Of a DNA stretch of 64,000 bases, positions 38,701 to 47,192 are shown piece by piece. The notes under the pieces are model-generated. The model was not told the DNA's origin, made no database searches, and saw only the letters and a program-made list of their open reading frames with translations. The stretch is taken from positions 62,001 to 126,000 of the forward strand of contig JAUYTN010000018.1 in NCBI GenBank assembly GCA_030695205.1. The letters run 5' to 3'. This DNA is from Burkholderiaceae bacterium. Its GTDB lineage: Bacteria; Pseudomonadota; Gammaproteobacteria; Burkholderiales; Burkholderiaceae_C. The position numbers and the translations under genes were made by a program. Every line of letters begins with the position of its first letter. Position 1 is the first letter of the stretch.

Positions 38701-41700
38701 GCGGTCGCCAGAGATCGACAGGCTCCACAGTACCCGCCGGTCGCAAGCCACCGGTGCCAGGCCGGGCGGTGGTGCCAGCCGGTTGTGGACCCTGGGCAGG
38801 GTCAGCACCAGCGCGGTGGTCAGCGTCTGGAACATGGGCAAAAACTCGGGGTACAGGTGGTGCGGCCGCGTTTGCACACCCGCCAGGGTGGCCGACATGA
38901 ACGATGCCCGCTCGACCGTGCTGGCCTGGTGGTGCTTGTCGATGACGGCGCGCAGCGTGGCGGGGTTGTCGGAGGCGGCCATGGCAAAGGTCACCTCCGC
39001 CTGCGCACCTGGGGCCAGACGGAACGACACGCCCAGCACGGCCACGGGGTCAAGCCCCGTGACGAGCGGGCATGCGGTGGTGGGCACCGGCCTCAGTTCA
39101 GCCCTTGGCCCACCGGGGGTGTGGTTGCGGCCCAACCAGGCCTGGCGGTCGGTTTGCAGCAGCAGCCCAGTCACCTCGCCTTCGGTCGCCGCCATGAAGT
39201 GCGCCGCCTGAAACGGCTGCTCGGTGGGCAAGCGGGGCTTGCGCGTCAGCCACACGGCGTGTTGATCGGGCAGCCACTGCGCCTCCACAAACAGGTTGGA
39301 AAACGCCGGGTGCGCCTCATCGGCCGCCTGGGGGCACAGCGCCACCTCGCAGGCTGAGAGCACGTCCAGTGTCAGGGTGTGGTGGCCGTGGTTGCTCACC
39401 ACCACTTTGCGGAACTCGATGTCATCTTCCGGACTGACCCACACGGTGGTCTGTGCGCGCAGGTGGGGCCAGCGGGCCTCGAACACCACCCGGTCCACAT
39501 GGAACGTGCATTGGTAACTGGCCTGGTCGTCGGGGGCAGGGTGCCGGGTGACCGACACCGGCCCTTGCGCGGGGTCCAGCCTGAGGTACACAAAGCTGCC
39601 GTGGGCGTCGCGCGGGGCATCGTCGCGCCAGCGGGTCAGGGCCAGGTGCGCCCATCGGCTCCAGCCCGCCCCATTGGGCCGCAGGCTGACGCTGTAGCGC
39701 CCGTTGGACATGAGGTGCGTGGGCTCCACCGTTTGGGCACCGGGAATCCAGGCTTGCGTGAGGCGGCTGGGTTTTTGCAGCAGCGCCTTCACTGGCAACC
39801 GGGGAGGTGGTGACCCGAGCACCGGCACCTGGCGGGGTGCGCGTTCGTGCAACAGCCATTTCACGGCTTGTACCTGTGGGTTGGCCATGCCCCAGTCCTG
39901 AACCACCCCGCCCAGCACCACGTTGGCCAGTGCAGCCATTGACATGCCCTGGTGGTGGGCCATGTAGGTGTGTACCAGGGTGACGCCCCCGCCGTGCAGC
40001 TGGCGCGAGGGCGTGAAGTCGGCCGCTTCGCAAAACCCGTATGCCCCCCGGGCACCCAGCGCCTCCAGGGCATGCAGGTTGGCACAGGCGCTGTCCACAT
40101 CGACCTGGGTCGCCAGTGCCGAGGCGTAGGGGGCAATCACCAGCTCCAGCTCGGGTGTGCGGCGCAGGGCCAGCCTGGGAACGCCTTGGGGAGCGTACTG
40201 GTAGGCCAGGGTGTGGTCGCGCCCGGCATAGGCGCTTTCTGAAATACCCCAGGGCAGCGCCTGGTGGGCCAGGTAGGCGATGTGCTCCCGCACGGCGGCC
40301 AGGCTGGCTTCGCGCAGCGCGCTGCCATCGGGCTCGCGCAGCACGAGCGAGGGCATCAGGTACTCGAACATCGAACCCGACCAGGAGCGCAAACCGGCCA
40401 GGTGGCCAACAGCAAAGTAGGGTCGCCCCAGCGCAGACCAATGCGCCACGGGCACATCGCCCTTGGCAATGGCCAGCAGGCTGGTCATGCGCGATTCGGA
40501 GGCCAGCAGGTCGTAGCACGCAACGTCCAGCGCCTGATCGTCCACGCGGTAGCCAATGTGCAGGAGCCGCCGTTTGGGGTGGTACAGGAAGGTGAAGCTG
40601 GCCTCCCAGGCCATGCCTTCCATCTGTTGGGCCAGGGCGAGCAGGCGCAGCGAGGCAGCAGGTGCCCCGCCTTCCGACAAGGCCTGGGCATCCCGCTGGG
40701 CGCTGGCCAGGATGCCACCCAGGTCGGCTGTCCACCACGGCGACCCTGGTTCAGCGGCGTCGGACCCATGGTGCACTGCGCCGGGCCTGGCCCGGGCCAA
40801 GGCCGCTGCCCGGGCGGCGGGCGCAGCCTCGAAGGGGGCGGCAGCCAGGGCCTTGCAGGCCTCAGCCACTGCCAGCAGGTGGGAGCTGAGGTTGCCACTG
40901 TCCACCGTGGACACATAGCGCGGGTGCAGGGCTTGCAGGGTCTGGGTGTGGTACCAGTTGAACCAATGCCCTTCGTGCCGCGGCAGGCGTGCCAGTGTGG
41001 CCAGTGTGGCGTCCAGCCGCTCCACCATGTCCAGCGTACCCAGCCAGCCAAACGAGCGTGCACAGGCCACGCTCAGCAGGTACAGCCCGATGTTGGTGGG
41101 CGACGTGCGCGGGGCCACCATATCGCTGGGCGAGGTTTGGAGGTTGTCGGGCGGCAGGTGGTGGTGGCTGGCATCGACCACCCGCTCGAACAGCCGCCAG
41201 GTGTCGCGCGCCAGGTGGTGCAAATACACGGCCTGGTCCCGTGTGGGAACCTGGCTTTTGGACCTTGAAAGGGGGCGACTGACGGCCACCGACACAGCCG
41301 GCGCCAGCACCCAGACCCCCAGAAGGACCCACAAGCTGGCATGGGCTTGCAGCGGCGTGAACGCGAAGGCCAGCAGCGCAACGGCTGACAGCGCCGGGCC
41401 AGTGAGCTGTCGGGCGCCCACGCCGCGCCAGCGCCCTGGGGTGTGGCGGTGCAGGCTGGCGGCGGTGGTCCACTCCATCAGGTGCCGGCGGCTGATCCCC
41501 AGCCTGTACAGGGTGCGGCCAATGGCATCGAGGTGGCTGATGGCTTGCTGCAGCAACTGGCTGGTGTGCCACAGCACGGCCAGCCCGACGCGGCACAGGT
41601 CTATGGCGGCGGCGTGCAGGTAGCGGCGCCAGCCCAGGTCGGCCCGCCCTGGCACCAGGCTGGCCACGGCACCCATCAGCGGGCCAGCGGCATACGCGGC

Positions 41701-44259
41701 CCAGACCACCGCCAGGGCCAGCCAGGGGGGAAAGCCCACCCCCAGACCGGACGACACGAGCAACCACACCGAGGCAGGCGCCACCAGCGAGCGGCGCAGG
41801 TTGTCCCACATTTTCCAGCGACTGATCGCGGCCATGGGCCAGGGGCCGGGCCGCCACAAAAGCGGCAGAAGCTGCCAGTCGCCACGCGTCCAGCGGTGCA
41901 GGCGCGAGTGGGCCACGTCGGCCAGGCCTGGCTCGGACTCGACCAGCACCACATCACTCACGGCCGCACAACGCACCAGCGCGCCTTCGAGCAGGTCGTG
42001 GCTGAGCACCTGCTCGGGCGGCAATCGGCCATCGAGCACGGTGTGCACCACCTGTACATGGAGCAGGCCCTTGCCCGAGAAGCTGCCTTCGCCAAACAGG
42101 TCCTGGTACACATCGGATGCCATGGCGCTGTAGGGGTCCATGCCCTGCTGCCCTGCTGCCAACCAGTGGTAGGGCGTGTCCGTGTCCGGGTGGGCGCCGC
42201 CGTCCGTGAGGGGCGCCGTGATGCGGGGCTGAAGAATGCCGTAGCCCGAGACCACACACCGGCCCGTGGCGTCCAGCACCGGGTGGTTTTGCGGGTGGGC
42301 AGCGACCGCCACCAGGGCCCGCAACTGGCCCGGTGGCAACCGGGTGTCGCTGTCAAGCGTCAGCAGGTGGCGGGTTCCAGGGGCCAGCCGGGACGACTCG
42401 CCCAGGTCCAGGAACGGGCCGGGCACGCCAGTGGTCAGGGTGGCGACCAGTTGCTCCAGCTTGCCCCGCTTGCGCTCCCACCCGATCCAGGCCTGCTGCG
42501 TGAGGCTGTGCGTGCGCAGACGGTGCAGCAGCACAAAGCGGGGTGGGTCGCCCACAGCGGTCGGGTAGGTGCGGTTGAGGGTCTCGATGCCGGACTGCGC
42601 GGTGGCCAGGCGCTCGGCATCGCCACTGGCGGTGGCCTGCGGGGCATCGGGCCAGTCGGTCAGCAGTGCAAACTGGGCGTGCACTTCGTTGCTGGCCAGG
42701 TGGTGCAGCAGCAGGCCGTGCAGCAGTTGGTGGGTGGTGGCGTCGTCGCTCAGCATGGCAGGTACCACCACCAGCACCCGCTCGGTGGCGGGAATGCCCT
42801 CTTCCAATGAGTACCTGGGCAGGTGAACGGGCCTGAACGACTCACTGATCAGGCGGTTGAGCAAAGCCACCACCGCTTCGGACACAGGCAAGCTCAGGGC
42901 GACGGCGGCCAGGGCACTGGCCACCAGAAGCAGGCCCCCCGCACCAGGTGCCAGGCCAACGCGGTGCTGGCCAAACAGAATCGCCACCGTGGCCGCGGTG
43001 GCCAGCCACACCGTCAGCAGGTAGGCGGTTGTTCGCCACCGCTCCCAGGCATTGCGCCACCAGCTGGCCAACCTGCGGTGGATGCCCAGTTGCGCTTCAA
43101 AAGTGGCGCGCCCCGGCCCACTGAGCCAGTGGAACGCCAGCGCTGACTTGCCCGATGCCCGGGCCATGTGCGCCAGCAGCTGTCGCGCCACCGCCGCCTC
43201 GCCGTGCTGGCACTGGTGAGACAGCCGCTCGATGGCGTGCAAGGTCAGGTCGCGGGTGCCGGCGTCTTCCGCCACAAACACCGGCGAGGCGAGCATGACC
43301 TGCACCACCAGGCTGGTGCGGGCCACGGTGTCTGGCCAGTCCAACGTGCCCATCATTCGCAACGCATTGACGGCATTGCCCACGCTGAGGTTGTCGGCCA
43401 CCTCGTCGGCTCTGAGCTGGGCCTGGGCTGCCTGCACATCGGGCATGACCTGGCGGAGCCAATCGCGCAGGCTGGCCCAGTGGGGGGTGTCCGGATCTGG
43501 TCGGCGCCCTTGCTGGGTGTGTGCCAACTGGGCCAGAAACACCTGCCCCACGCCACGCACCTTCAGCGCCGCCAGCAGGTCCTGCAGTTGGGGCAGAGTC
43601 AGCGCATCCATGCGGTCAGCGCACAGGTTGGCCAATTCGCGGGCGGCTTTGAACGTCGCCACGCGATCGGCCAGCCTGCGCAGGTTTTCGATCAGCACCA
43701 CGCGAAACGTGGTGGGCAGTGCCCACAGTTCACCCTGGGTCAGTTCGCGGCGTTCCTGGTAGGCACGCAGAAAGTGGACCAACCTGTCGCTCTCGAACAC
43801 GCTGTCGGTGTGGGCCACAAAAGCCCATGCCACCCCGTACACGCGGGGCAACCCGACCAAGGGCTCGTCCTGCAGCACGGGCAGGGATTTGAAGTAGCGG
43901 TAGGGCAGGCCATCCTGGATGTCACGCAGCTGCGACTCGATCAGGTAAAAGTTGTCCACCAGCCATTGCGCCGCCGAGCTTGAGTCGTGGCCAACCTGGG
44001 CCTGCTCCGCCAGGTACCGGTGCGCAGCACGCAGGCTGAGGATGTTGTCCAGCAGGCGGGGGTAGAACGTGGGCTGGCCCAGACCCGCCTTGACCGCGCG
44101 GTGGGTGTCGCCCAGGCTGCGGCCATGTTGCGCGAAGCGCTCGTGGCCAAACATCTCGGCGCGTATCGGGGGCAGCGCAGAACCCATGCCGGGATCCAGC
44201 AAGTGGGCAAGCGGCGGTGGAACCCAGGCCCAGAGTCCCAGCGGTGAGGAGCGCCCCAT
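35788..44259 (-). CDS. ndvB: Cyclic beta-1,2-glucan synthase (NdvB/Cgs family)
   Basis: A 2823-residue inner-membrane enzyme, close to the length of known cyclic glucan synthases (about 2800-2870). It should polymerise UDP-glucose into beta-1,2-glucan and cyclise it for the periplasm, where it acts in osmotic adaptation and host contact. The GT84 domain (about 480-870) has LDSDTRLP (about 637) and the R-L-H-R-W-T-R-G-D-W variant of QxxRW (about 788); membrane helices lie around 410-460 and 840-1010. A glycoamylase-like domain follows (about 1060-1500, STVDSGNLSSHL). The C-terminal GH94 phosphorylase-type part (about 1550-2800) has GTGDWNDGMNRVG (about 2481). It starts 3 bp after the small gene upstream. 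Confidence 0.9.
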   Translation of the reverse strand: MGRSSPLGLWAWVPPPLAHLLDPGMGSALPPIRAEMFGHERFAQHGRSLGDTHRAVKAGLGQPTFYPRLLDNILSLRAAHRYLAEQAQVGHDSSSAAQWLVDNFYLIESQLRDIQDGLPYRYFKSLPVLQDEPLVGLPRVYGVAWAFVAHTDSVFESDRLVHFLRAYQERRELTQGELWALPTTFRVVLIENLRRLADRVATFKAARELANLCADRMDALTLPQLQDLLAALKVRGVGQVFLAQLAHTQQGRRPDPDTPHWASLRDWLRQVMPDVQAAQAQLRADEVADNLSVGNAVNALRMMGTLDWPDTVARTSLVVQVMLASPVFVAEDAGTRDLTLHAIERLSHQCQHGEAAVARQLLAHMARASGKSALAFHWLSGPGRATFEAQLGIHRRLASWWRNAWERWRTTAYLLTVWLATAATVAILFGQHRVGLAPGAGGLLLVASALAAVALSLPVSEAVVALLNRLISESFRPVHLPRYSLEEGIPATERVLVVVPAMLSDDATTHQLLHGLLLHHLASNEVHAQFALLTDWPDAPQATASGDAERLATAQSGIETLNRTYPTAVGDPPRFVLLHRLRTHSLTQQAWIGWERKRGKLEQLVATLTTGVPGPFLDLGESSRLAPGTRHLLTLDSDTRLPPGQLRALVAVAAHPQNHPVLDATGRCVVSGYGILQPRITAPLTDGGAHPDTDTPYHWLAAGQQGMDPYSAMASDVYQDLFGEGSFSGKGLLHVQVVHTVLDGRLPPEQVLSHDLLEGALVRCAAVSDVVLVESEPGLADVAHSRLHRWTRGDWQLLPLLWRPGPWPMAAISRWKMWDNLRRSLVAPASVWLLVSSGLGVGFPPWLALAVVWAAYAAGPLMGAVASLVPGRADLGWRRYLHAAAIDLCRVGLAVLWHTSQLLQQAISHLDAIGRTLYRLGISRRHLMEWTTAASLHRHTPGRWRGVGARQLTGPALSAVALLAFAFTPLQAHASLWVLLGVWVLAPAVSVAVSRPLSRSKSQVPTRDQAVYLHHLARDTWRLFERVVDASHHHLPPDNLQTSPSDMVAPRTSPTNIGLYLLSVACARSFGWLGTLDMVERLDATLATLARLPRHEGHWFNWYHTQTLQALHPRYVSTVDSGNLSSHLLAVAEACKALAAAPFEAAPAARAAALARARPGAVHHGSDAAEPGSPWWTADLGGILASAQRDAQALSEGGAPAASLRLLALAQQMEGMAWEASFTFLYHPKRRLLHIGYRVDDQALDVACYDLLASESRMTSLLAIAKGDVPVAHWSALGRPYFAVGHLAGLRSWSGSMFEYLMPSLVLREPDGSALREASLAAVREHIAYLAHQALPWGISESAYAGRDHTLAYQYAPQGVPRLALRRTPELELVIAPYASALATQVDVDSACANLHALEALGARGAYGFCEAADFTPSRQLHGGGVTLVHTYMAHHQGMSMAALANVVLGGVVQDWGMANPQVQAVKWLLHERAPRQVPVLGSPPPRLPVKALLQKPSRLTQAWIPGAQTVEPTHLMSNGRYSVSLRPNGAGWSRWAHLALTRWRDDAPRDAHGSFVYLRLDPAQGPVSVTRHPAPDDQASYQCTFHVDRVVFEARWPHLRAQTTVWVSPEDDIEFRKVVVSNHGHHTLTLDVLSACEVALCPQAADEAHPAFSNLFVEAQWLPDQHAVWLTRKPRLPTEQPFQAAHFMAATEGEVTGLLLQTDRQAWLGRNHTPGGPRAELRPVPTTACPLVTGLDPVAVLGVSFRLAPGAQAEVTFAMAASDNPATLRAVIDKHHQASTVERASFMSATLAGVQTRPHHLYPEFLPMFQTLTTALVLTLPRVHNRLAPPPGLAPVACDRRVLWSLSISGDRPLVLVTINDLQGMGLLRALAQSLAEWAHAGVPCDVVVLSGEVNSYLMPLHSELLALREQHRANLRSPLGAGITGWHVHRTDELSAQQVATLRHRASLCFQADGRSLQHHVRSWADAHATGKPATPTANGLWRLAAATPVQAHRPVGAVSDTQGAFDAQGHFTFEAGATARPPRPWINVLANAGFGTHVSEAGGGHTWAINSRLNQLTPWRNDPVADPPGEWLLLQNRRTHAVWSACPSAWGDPALAYRVSHGQGLTTISHERDGLEVTATWCVDALSAVKHIRLDMVNHSRTRQHLRLLAMAEWQMGERALDRATTATRCVSAGPAAPHGTVLLCTQLEESAGLGQGTAFLAMPLEHSPELDGPDWTCDRREFFGAQGQLQLPPQLGRVSGQGLDPCAALARRVTLLPGQRLTQVFLLGYAATPAVAIELAGVAMRVSPEHREKRVVGKWDALLGTCVVSTPDPLFDALMNRWLLYQTLSSRMWAKAGYYQAGGATGFRDQLQDAMALVWARPDLLHGQIVLAASRQFEAGDVQHWWHMPGGAGVRTHMSDDLLWLPYAISHYLERTGDTSLLDIRVPFLAGVPIPEGAEDSYTTPHASATEASVYEHGARAIDRSLRVGVHGLPLMGTGDWNDGMNRVGHGGQGESVWLAWFLCTICADWIPLARSRQEPERAERWALALAGWQTALDGPAWDGAWYTRAFFDDGSPLGSHANPEARIDLLAQAWAVLSGAAPATRQQQAMASVEAQLVDPQSGLIRLLTPPLAHAQPHAGYIQAYPPGVRENGGQYAHAGVWALMAAARLARDTLETDPSRDTPYRYFTYLSPAHRTQHARWGPVYGLEPYAMAADTYSQPPYAGKGGWSWYTGAAGWLHRAGIEYIFGLDWRADTLTLRPCLPLHWARAELTLTRNGRVATFVLLRGGSKDADNEVASPGPQLLLPGHTLRWSALPANSRYIVPLMPPEPLDPLDPI

Positions 44260-44262
44260 CCG

Positions 44263-44505
44263 TTACAGCACCCAATGACCAACGATGGCCAGCGCCAGCA
44301 CAACGAGCGCAGAAGTCATGAAACGTGCCGACACCAGGCCATGCAGGGTATCGGCTCCTCCCCTGAGAAAGTGCAACCGCCCCCGCAGCGTTTGGCAATC
44401 GGCGAAATGGTGGCCCAGTTCGGACTGCTCCAGACCTGACGCATCGGCGCCGGAGCCGTCACAGGAGGTTGGCCAGCAGGGTGGCAGGGGGCTTTTGTCG
44501 GGCAT
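44263..44505 (-). CDS. Small C-tail-anchored membrane protein upstream of ndvB
   Basis: An 80-residue gene whose stop is 3 bp before the ndvB ATG, so the two are surely co-transcribed if it is real. The product has a polar N-terminal part and one hydrophobic helix at the end (F-M-T-S-A-L-V-V-L-A-L-A-I-V-G-H-W-V-L). I recognise no family. Reasons to believe it are the tight spacing, the clear tail anchor and the promoter-like region ahead. It could assist or tether the synthase, which is inference. The start is the ATG giving MPDKSPLPPC. Confidence 0.55.
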   Translation of the reverse strand: MPDKSPLPPCWPTSCDGSGADASGLEQSELGHHFADCQTLRGRLHFLRGGADTLHGLVSARFMTSALVVLALAIVGHWVL

Positions 44506-44579
44506 GCAAACTTTTCCAGTGGACTCACCGTGGGTCACGGCGGCTGGCCTTGGTTGTATGCCTGCGGAAGGTGTGGGTC

Positions 44580-44595
44580 TGTGCGCCGCCGAACA
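44580..44595. promoter_or_regulatory. Putative Crp-type operator upstream of ndvB operon
   Basis: TGTGCGCCGCCGAACA, preceded by GTC; left half perfect, right half one mismatch to CGCACA. It is 75 bp upstream of the small gene that starts the ndvB operon. Confidence 0.5.
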
Positions 44596-44670
44596 CACGC
44601 GCCGCTGCTGCGGGAGCGCGATGCTGGCTGGCACACAGCGACAGCCATTCACCAGTCAGGCGGCAGTTAC

Positions 44671-44724
44671 CATAGCTACACTCCTATATACAGCAAGCGG
44701 TGAATGGCATTTTTGTCGATTTTC
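44671..44724 (+). repeat. AT-rich dispersed repeat, copy upstream of Crp/Fnr gene
   Basis: CATAGCTACACTCCTATATA, then CAGCAAGCGG and TGAATGGCATTTTTGTCGAT. It keeps the ATAGC start, the AAGCG core and the GGCATTTTT end of the family. It ends 13 bp before the TGTACG-CTAG-CGCACA palindrome. Confidence 0.6.
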
Positions 44725-44737
44725 TTTATTTGCGGTG

Positions 44738-44753
44738 TGTACGCTAGCGCACA
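44738..44753. promoter_or_regulatory. Palindrome TGTACGCTAGCGCACA upstream of Crp/Fnr gene
   Basis: Differs at a single base from the perfect palindrome at 28981-28996. It lies 94 bp upstream of the Crp/Fnr gene start, which suggests the regulator may control its own gene. Confidence 0.65.
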
Positions 44754-44847
44754 GTCGCAAGGGGCCCACTCACCCTACAGTCGGCAGTGTCATCCACACA
44801 ACCTCGACCGCCCGGCGACCGCCCACTCCCTTGCAAAGCACCCCCGC

Positions 44848-45567
44848 ATGAAGCTGCCCTCCAACCCGCTGACCAACGACCTGTTGGCCGCCTTGCCCGA
44901 TCCCGAGTGGCAGCGCTGGCTCCCCCAACTTGAACTGGTGGAGCTGAAGCTGGGTCAGGTGCTGTACGAATCGGGCGGGGTCATGTACCACGTGTTTTTT
45001 CCGACCAATGCCATCGTGTCGCTCCTCTACGTGATGGAGGACGGTGCATCGGCCGAAATTGCCGTGGTCGGCCACGAGGGGGTGGTGGGCATTTCCATTT
45101 TTATGGGGGGAGGGTCCACCCCCAGCCGGGCCGTGGTGCAAAGCGCGGGCTGGGCGTTCAGGCTGCGCGCCACGGTCATCAAAGAAGAGTTTCACCATTC
45201 CAGCCAGGTCATGCACCTGTTGCTGCGCTACACCCAGGCCCTGATCACCCAAATGGCGCAAACCGCCGTGTGCAACCGCCACCACAGCCTGGACCAGCAA
45301 CTGTGCCGCTGGCTGCTGCTGAGCCTGGACCGCCTGACGGGTCACGACCTGGTCATGACGCAGGAGCTGATCGCCAACATGTTGGGCGTGCGCCGCGAAG
45401 GCGTGACCGAGAGTGCACTCAAGCTGCAAAAGGCGGGGCTGATCAGCTACGCGCGCGGCCACATCAAGGTGCTGGACCGCGCCGGTCTGGAAAGCCGCAC
45501 CTGCGAGTGCTACGACGTGGTCAAAAAAGAGTACGACCGCTTGCTGCCCTGCAAACTGGCCACCTGA
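44848..45567 (+). CDS. Crp/Fnr family transcriptional regulator (2 of 3)
   Basis: A 239-residue regulator with the same build as the one at 33697: beta-roll (about 20-130, FFPTNAIVSLLYVMEDG, VGHEGVVGIS), dimer helix and winged helix (about 165-225) with recognition part MLGVRREGVTESALKLQ. Motif-type cofactor ligands are not visible. A near-perfect TGTACG-CTAG-CGCACA palindrome upstream fits autoregulation. A paralogue follows 94 bp downstream. The start is the ATG giving MKLPSNPLTND; the region before it is non-coding. Confidence 0.9.
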   Translation: MKLPSNPLTNDLLAALPDPEWQRWLPQLELVELKLGQVLYESGGVMYHVFFPTNAIVSLLYVMEDGASAEIAVVGHEGVVGISIFMGGGSTPSRAVVQSAGWAFRLRATVIKEEFHHSSQVMHLLLRYTQALITQMAQTAVCNRHHSLDQQLCRWLLLSLDRLTGHDLVMTQELIANMLGVRREGVTESALKLQKAGLISYARGHIKVLDRAGLESRTCECYDVVKKEYDRLLPCKLAT

Positions 45568-45591
45568 CAACGGGTGCAGGGGCTGGCCATG

Positions 45592-45607
45592 CGTGCGCTG
45601 GCCCACA
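45592..45607. promoter_or_regulatory. Possible Crp-type operator upstream of third Crp/Fnr gene
   Basis: CGTGCGCTGGCCCACA matches TGTGCG-N4-CGCACA at 10 of 12 defined positions. It is 54 bp upstream of the gene at 45662, in the 94-bp gap between two Crp/Fnr genes. Confidence 0.35.
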
Positions 45608-45661
45608 GTCGGCGCCCGCCACCAGCGGCACACTGGGTCACCCCATTGATCAAAGTGCTGC

Positions 45662-46375
45662 ATGACCCCACCATCCGTTTCCTTTCTGGATTGCCTGCCG
45701 CACACGCCGCGCGTGCAACTGACCCGCCAGTGCGAAGCCGTGGAGCTGAACCTGGCAGAGGTGCTGAGTGAGTCTGGCACGCCACTGAGCCACGTGTACT
45801 TTCCCGTGGATGCGTTTTTGTCGCTGGTGGTGAAAGTGGATGCCCACCCCGCACTGGAGGTGGGCATGGTGGGGCGCGAAGGCATGCTGGGCAGCGAAAT
45901 TGCCTTGGGCAAGGTCAGCACGCCGTTTCGAACCCTGGTCCAGGGTGCAGGTGCCTGTTTGCGCATGCAGGCCAACGACTTTCGCACCCAGCTGGACCAC
46001 AGCCCTGACCTGCAAACCGTGTGCCACAGCTACCTGCTGGTGCGGCTGCACCAGGTGGCACGCGCTGCGGCGTGCGAACGGTTTCACCCCATCGGACCCC
46101 GCCTGGCGCGGTGGCTGCTCATGAGCCAGGACCGAGCCCACAGCACCACGTTCCACATGACGCACGAGTTCATCGCGCTCATGCTGGGTGTCAGACGGGT
46201 GGGCGTGACAGTGGCCGCCGGGGCTTTGCAACGCAGCGGCGTCATCGAGTACCACCGTGGCCAGCTGACGGTGCTTGACCGCACGGCCCTGGCCGCGCAG
46301 GCGTGCAGCTGCTACGAGGCGGACAAGGCCAGCCACCTCAACCTGATGGGCCCGAGCCACCCCGAACCGGCCTGA
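45662..46375 (+). CDS. Crp/Fnr family transcriptional regulator (3 of 3)
   Basis: A 237-residue paralogue of the preceding protein: beta-roll at about 10-120 (V-Y-F-P-V-D-A-F-L-S-L-V-V, VGREGMLGSEIALG), dimer helix, then winged helix (about 160-220) with MLGVRRVGVTVAAGALQ. It has no sign of an iron-sulphur or haem site. Tandem arrangement and a shared GVRR-x-x-VT recognition helix suggest overlapping targets with the other two regulators. The C-terminus carries a Cys-Ser-Cys-Tyr motif, also seen as C-E-C-Y and C-A-C-Y in the other two, so the family shares this odd Cys pair near the end. Confidence 0.9.
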   Translation: MTPPSVSFLDCLPHTPRVQLTRQCEAVELNLAEVLSESGTPLSHVYFPVDAFLSLVVKVDAHPALEVGMVGREGMLGSEIALGKVSTPFRTLVQGAGACLRMQANDFRTQLDHSPDLQTVCHSYLLVRLHQVARAAACERFHPIGPRLARWLLMSQDRAHSTTFHMTHEFIALMLGVRRVGVTVAAGALQRSGVIEYHRGQLTVLDRTALAAQACSCYEADKASHLNLMGPSHPEPA

Positions 46376-46433
46376 ACCGGACGGCACACCGGCAGGTCGA
46401 GACTTTTTCCCACATCAGACAAAGGACCACCCC

Positions 46434-47192
46434 ATGGGCTTGGGTACCAACCAGTTGTTCAGCGCCAGCCACCCCGTACACCCCACCCAGGGCCGGACGG
46501 CACCTGACGCTCTGGCCCAGGCACTGGCCGACTTGCGCCAGCAGCACCTGGCGTTGCGCTCGGAGCTCGACCGGGCACAGGCGGAACTGGCCCATCTGCG
46601 CACCGAGCTGTCTGGCACCCAGGCGGACGAACGCATGGCCAGGCACCAGTCCCGCCACGATGGCCTGACAGGGCTGCCCAACCGCCGCCTGTTCATGGAG
46701 GCCATGCACCATGCCATGGACCCACAGACCCCCAACCGCACCATCACCCAAGTGATGTACCTGGACATCGACGGGTTCAAGGCCATCAACGACCAGTACG
46801 GCCACCAGGTGGGGGACGCCGTGCTGCAGACCGTGGGGGCTAGGCTGGCCAAGTCGGTTCGCATAGGTGACGTGGTGGCCCGCCTGGGAGGGGATGAATT
46901 TGCCTGTCTGGTGCAAGGCGCACTCTCCCAACCGCAACTCATGGCCCTGGCGCACCAACTTCAGCAGTCCATTGCAGCCCCCATGAAACTGGGCACGCTG
47001 ACCCTGCACATTCAAGTCAGCATCGGCCTGGCTTGCGCACCCAACACCAGCATGACGAAAGAAACCCTGCTGGCACATGCCGACGCCGCGATGTACCACG
47101 CCAAGCGACACAGGGAGCAAGTGGCCCTGGCCCCCGATGGGCCAGCACCCACTGACCCCGCAGGCCTCAGCGCGACGACCGGGCGCGGGTGA
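46434..47192 (+). CDS. GGDEF diguanylate cyclase
   Basis: A 252-residue soluble protein: an N-terminal coiled coil (about 25-70, ALADLRQQHLALRSELDRAQ) and a GGDEF domain (about 78-235). The active-site loop is intact (RLGGDEFACLV, about 150-160) and an RxxD product-inhibition site (R-I-G-D) sits five residues before it. DGLTGLPNRR and YLDIDGFKAIND are standard. It should make c-di-GMP and be feedback-inhibited. There is no sensory domain, so oligomerisation by the coiled coil may control it. The 3' end overlaps the convergent DUF883 gene by 26 bp. Confidence 0.92.
   Translation: MGLGTNQLFSASHPVHPTQGRTAPDALAQALADLRQQHLALRSELDRAQAELAHLRTELSGTQADERMARHQSRHDGLTGLPNRRLFMEAMHHAMDPQTPNRTITQVMYLDIDGFKAINDQYGHQVGDAVLQTVGARLAKSVRIGDVVARLGGDEFACLVQGALSQPQLMALAHQLQQSIAAPMKLGTLTLHIQVSIGLACAPNTSMTKETLLAHADAAMYHAKRHREQVALAPDGPAPTDPAGLSATTGRG

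Larger units (their letters stand above)
44506..44847. other. 342-bp divergent control region
   Basis: Lies between the ndvB operon (minus) and a Crp/Fnr gene (plus). It contains two operator-like sites (44580-44595 and 44738-44753) and one AT-rich repeat copy (44671-44724). No coding sequence is supported. Confidence 0.6.

Noticed and set aside
36007..42810. Several 300-450 codon plus-strand frames opposite ndvB
   Set aside because: Antisense to a recognised 2823-residue enzyme; no domains and no starts with ribosome-binding sites.
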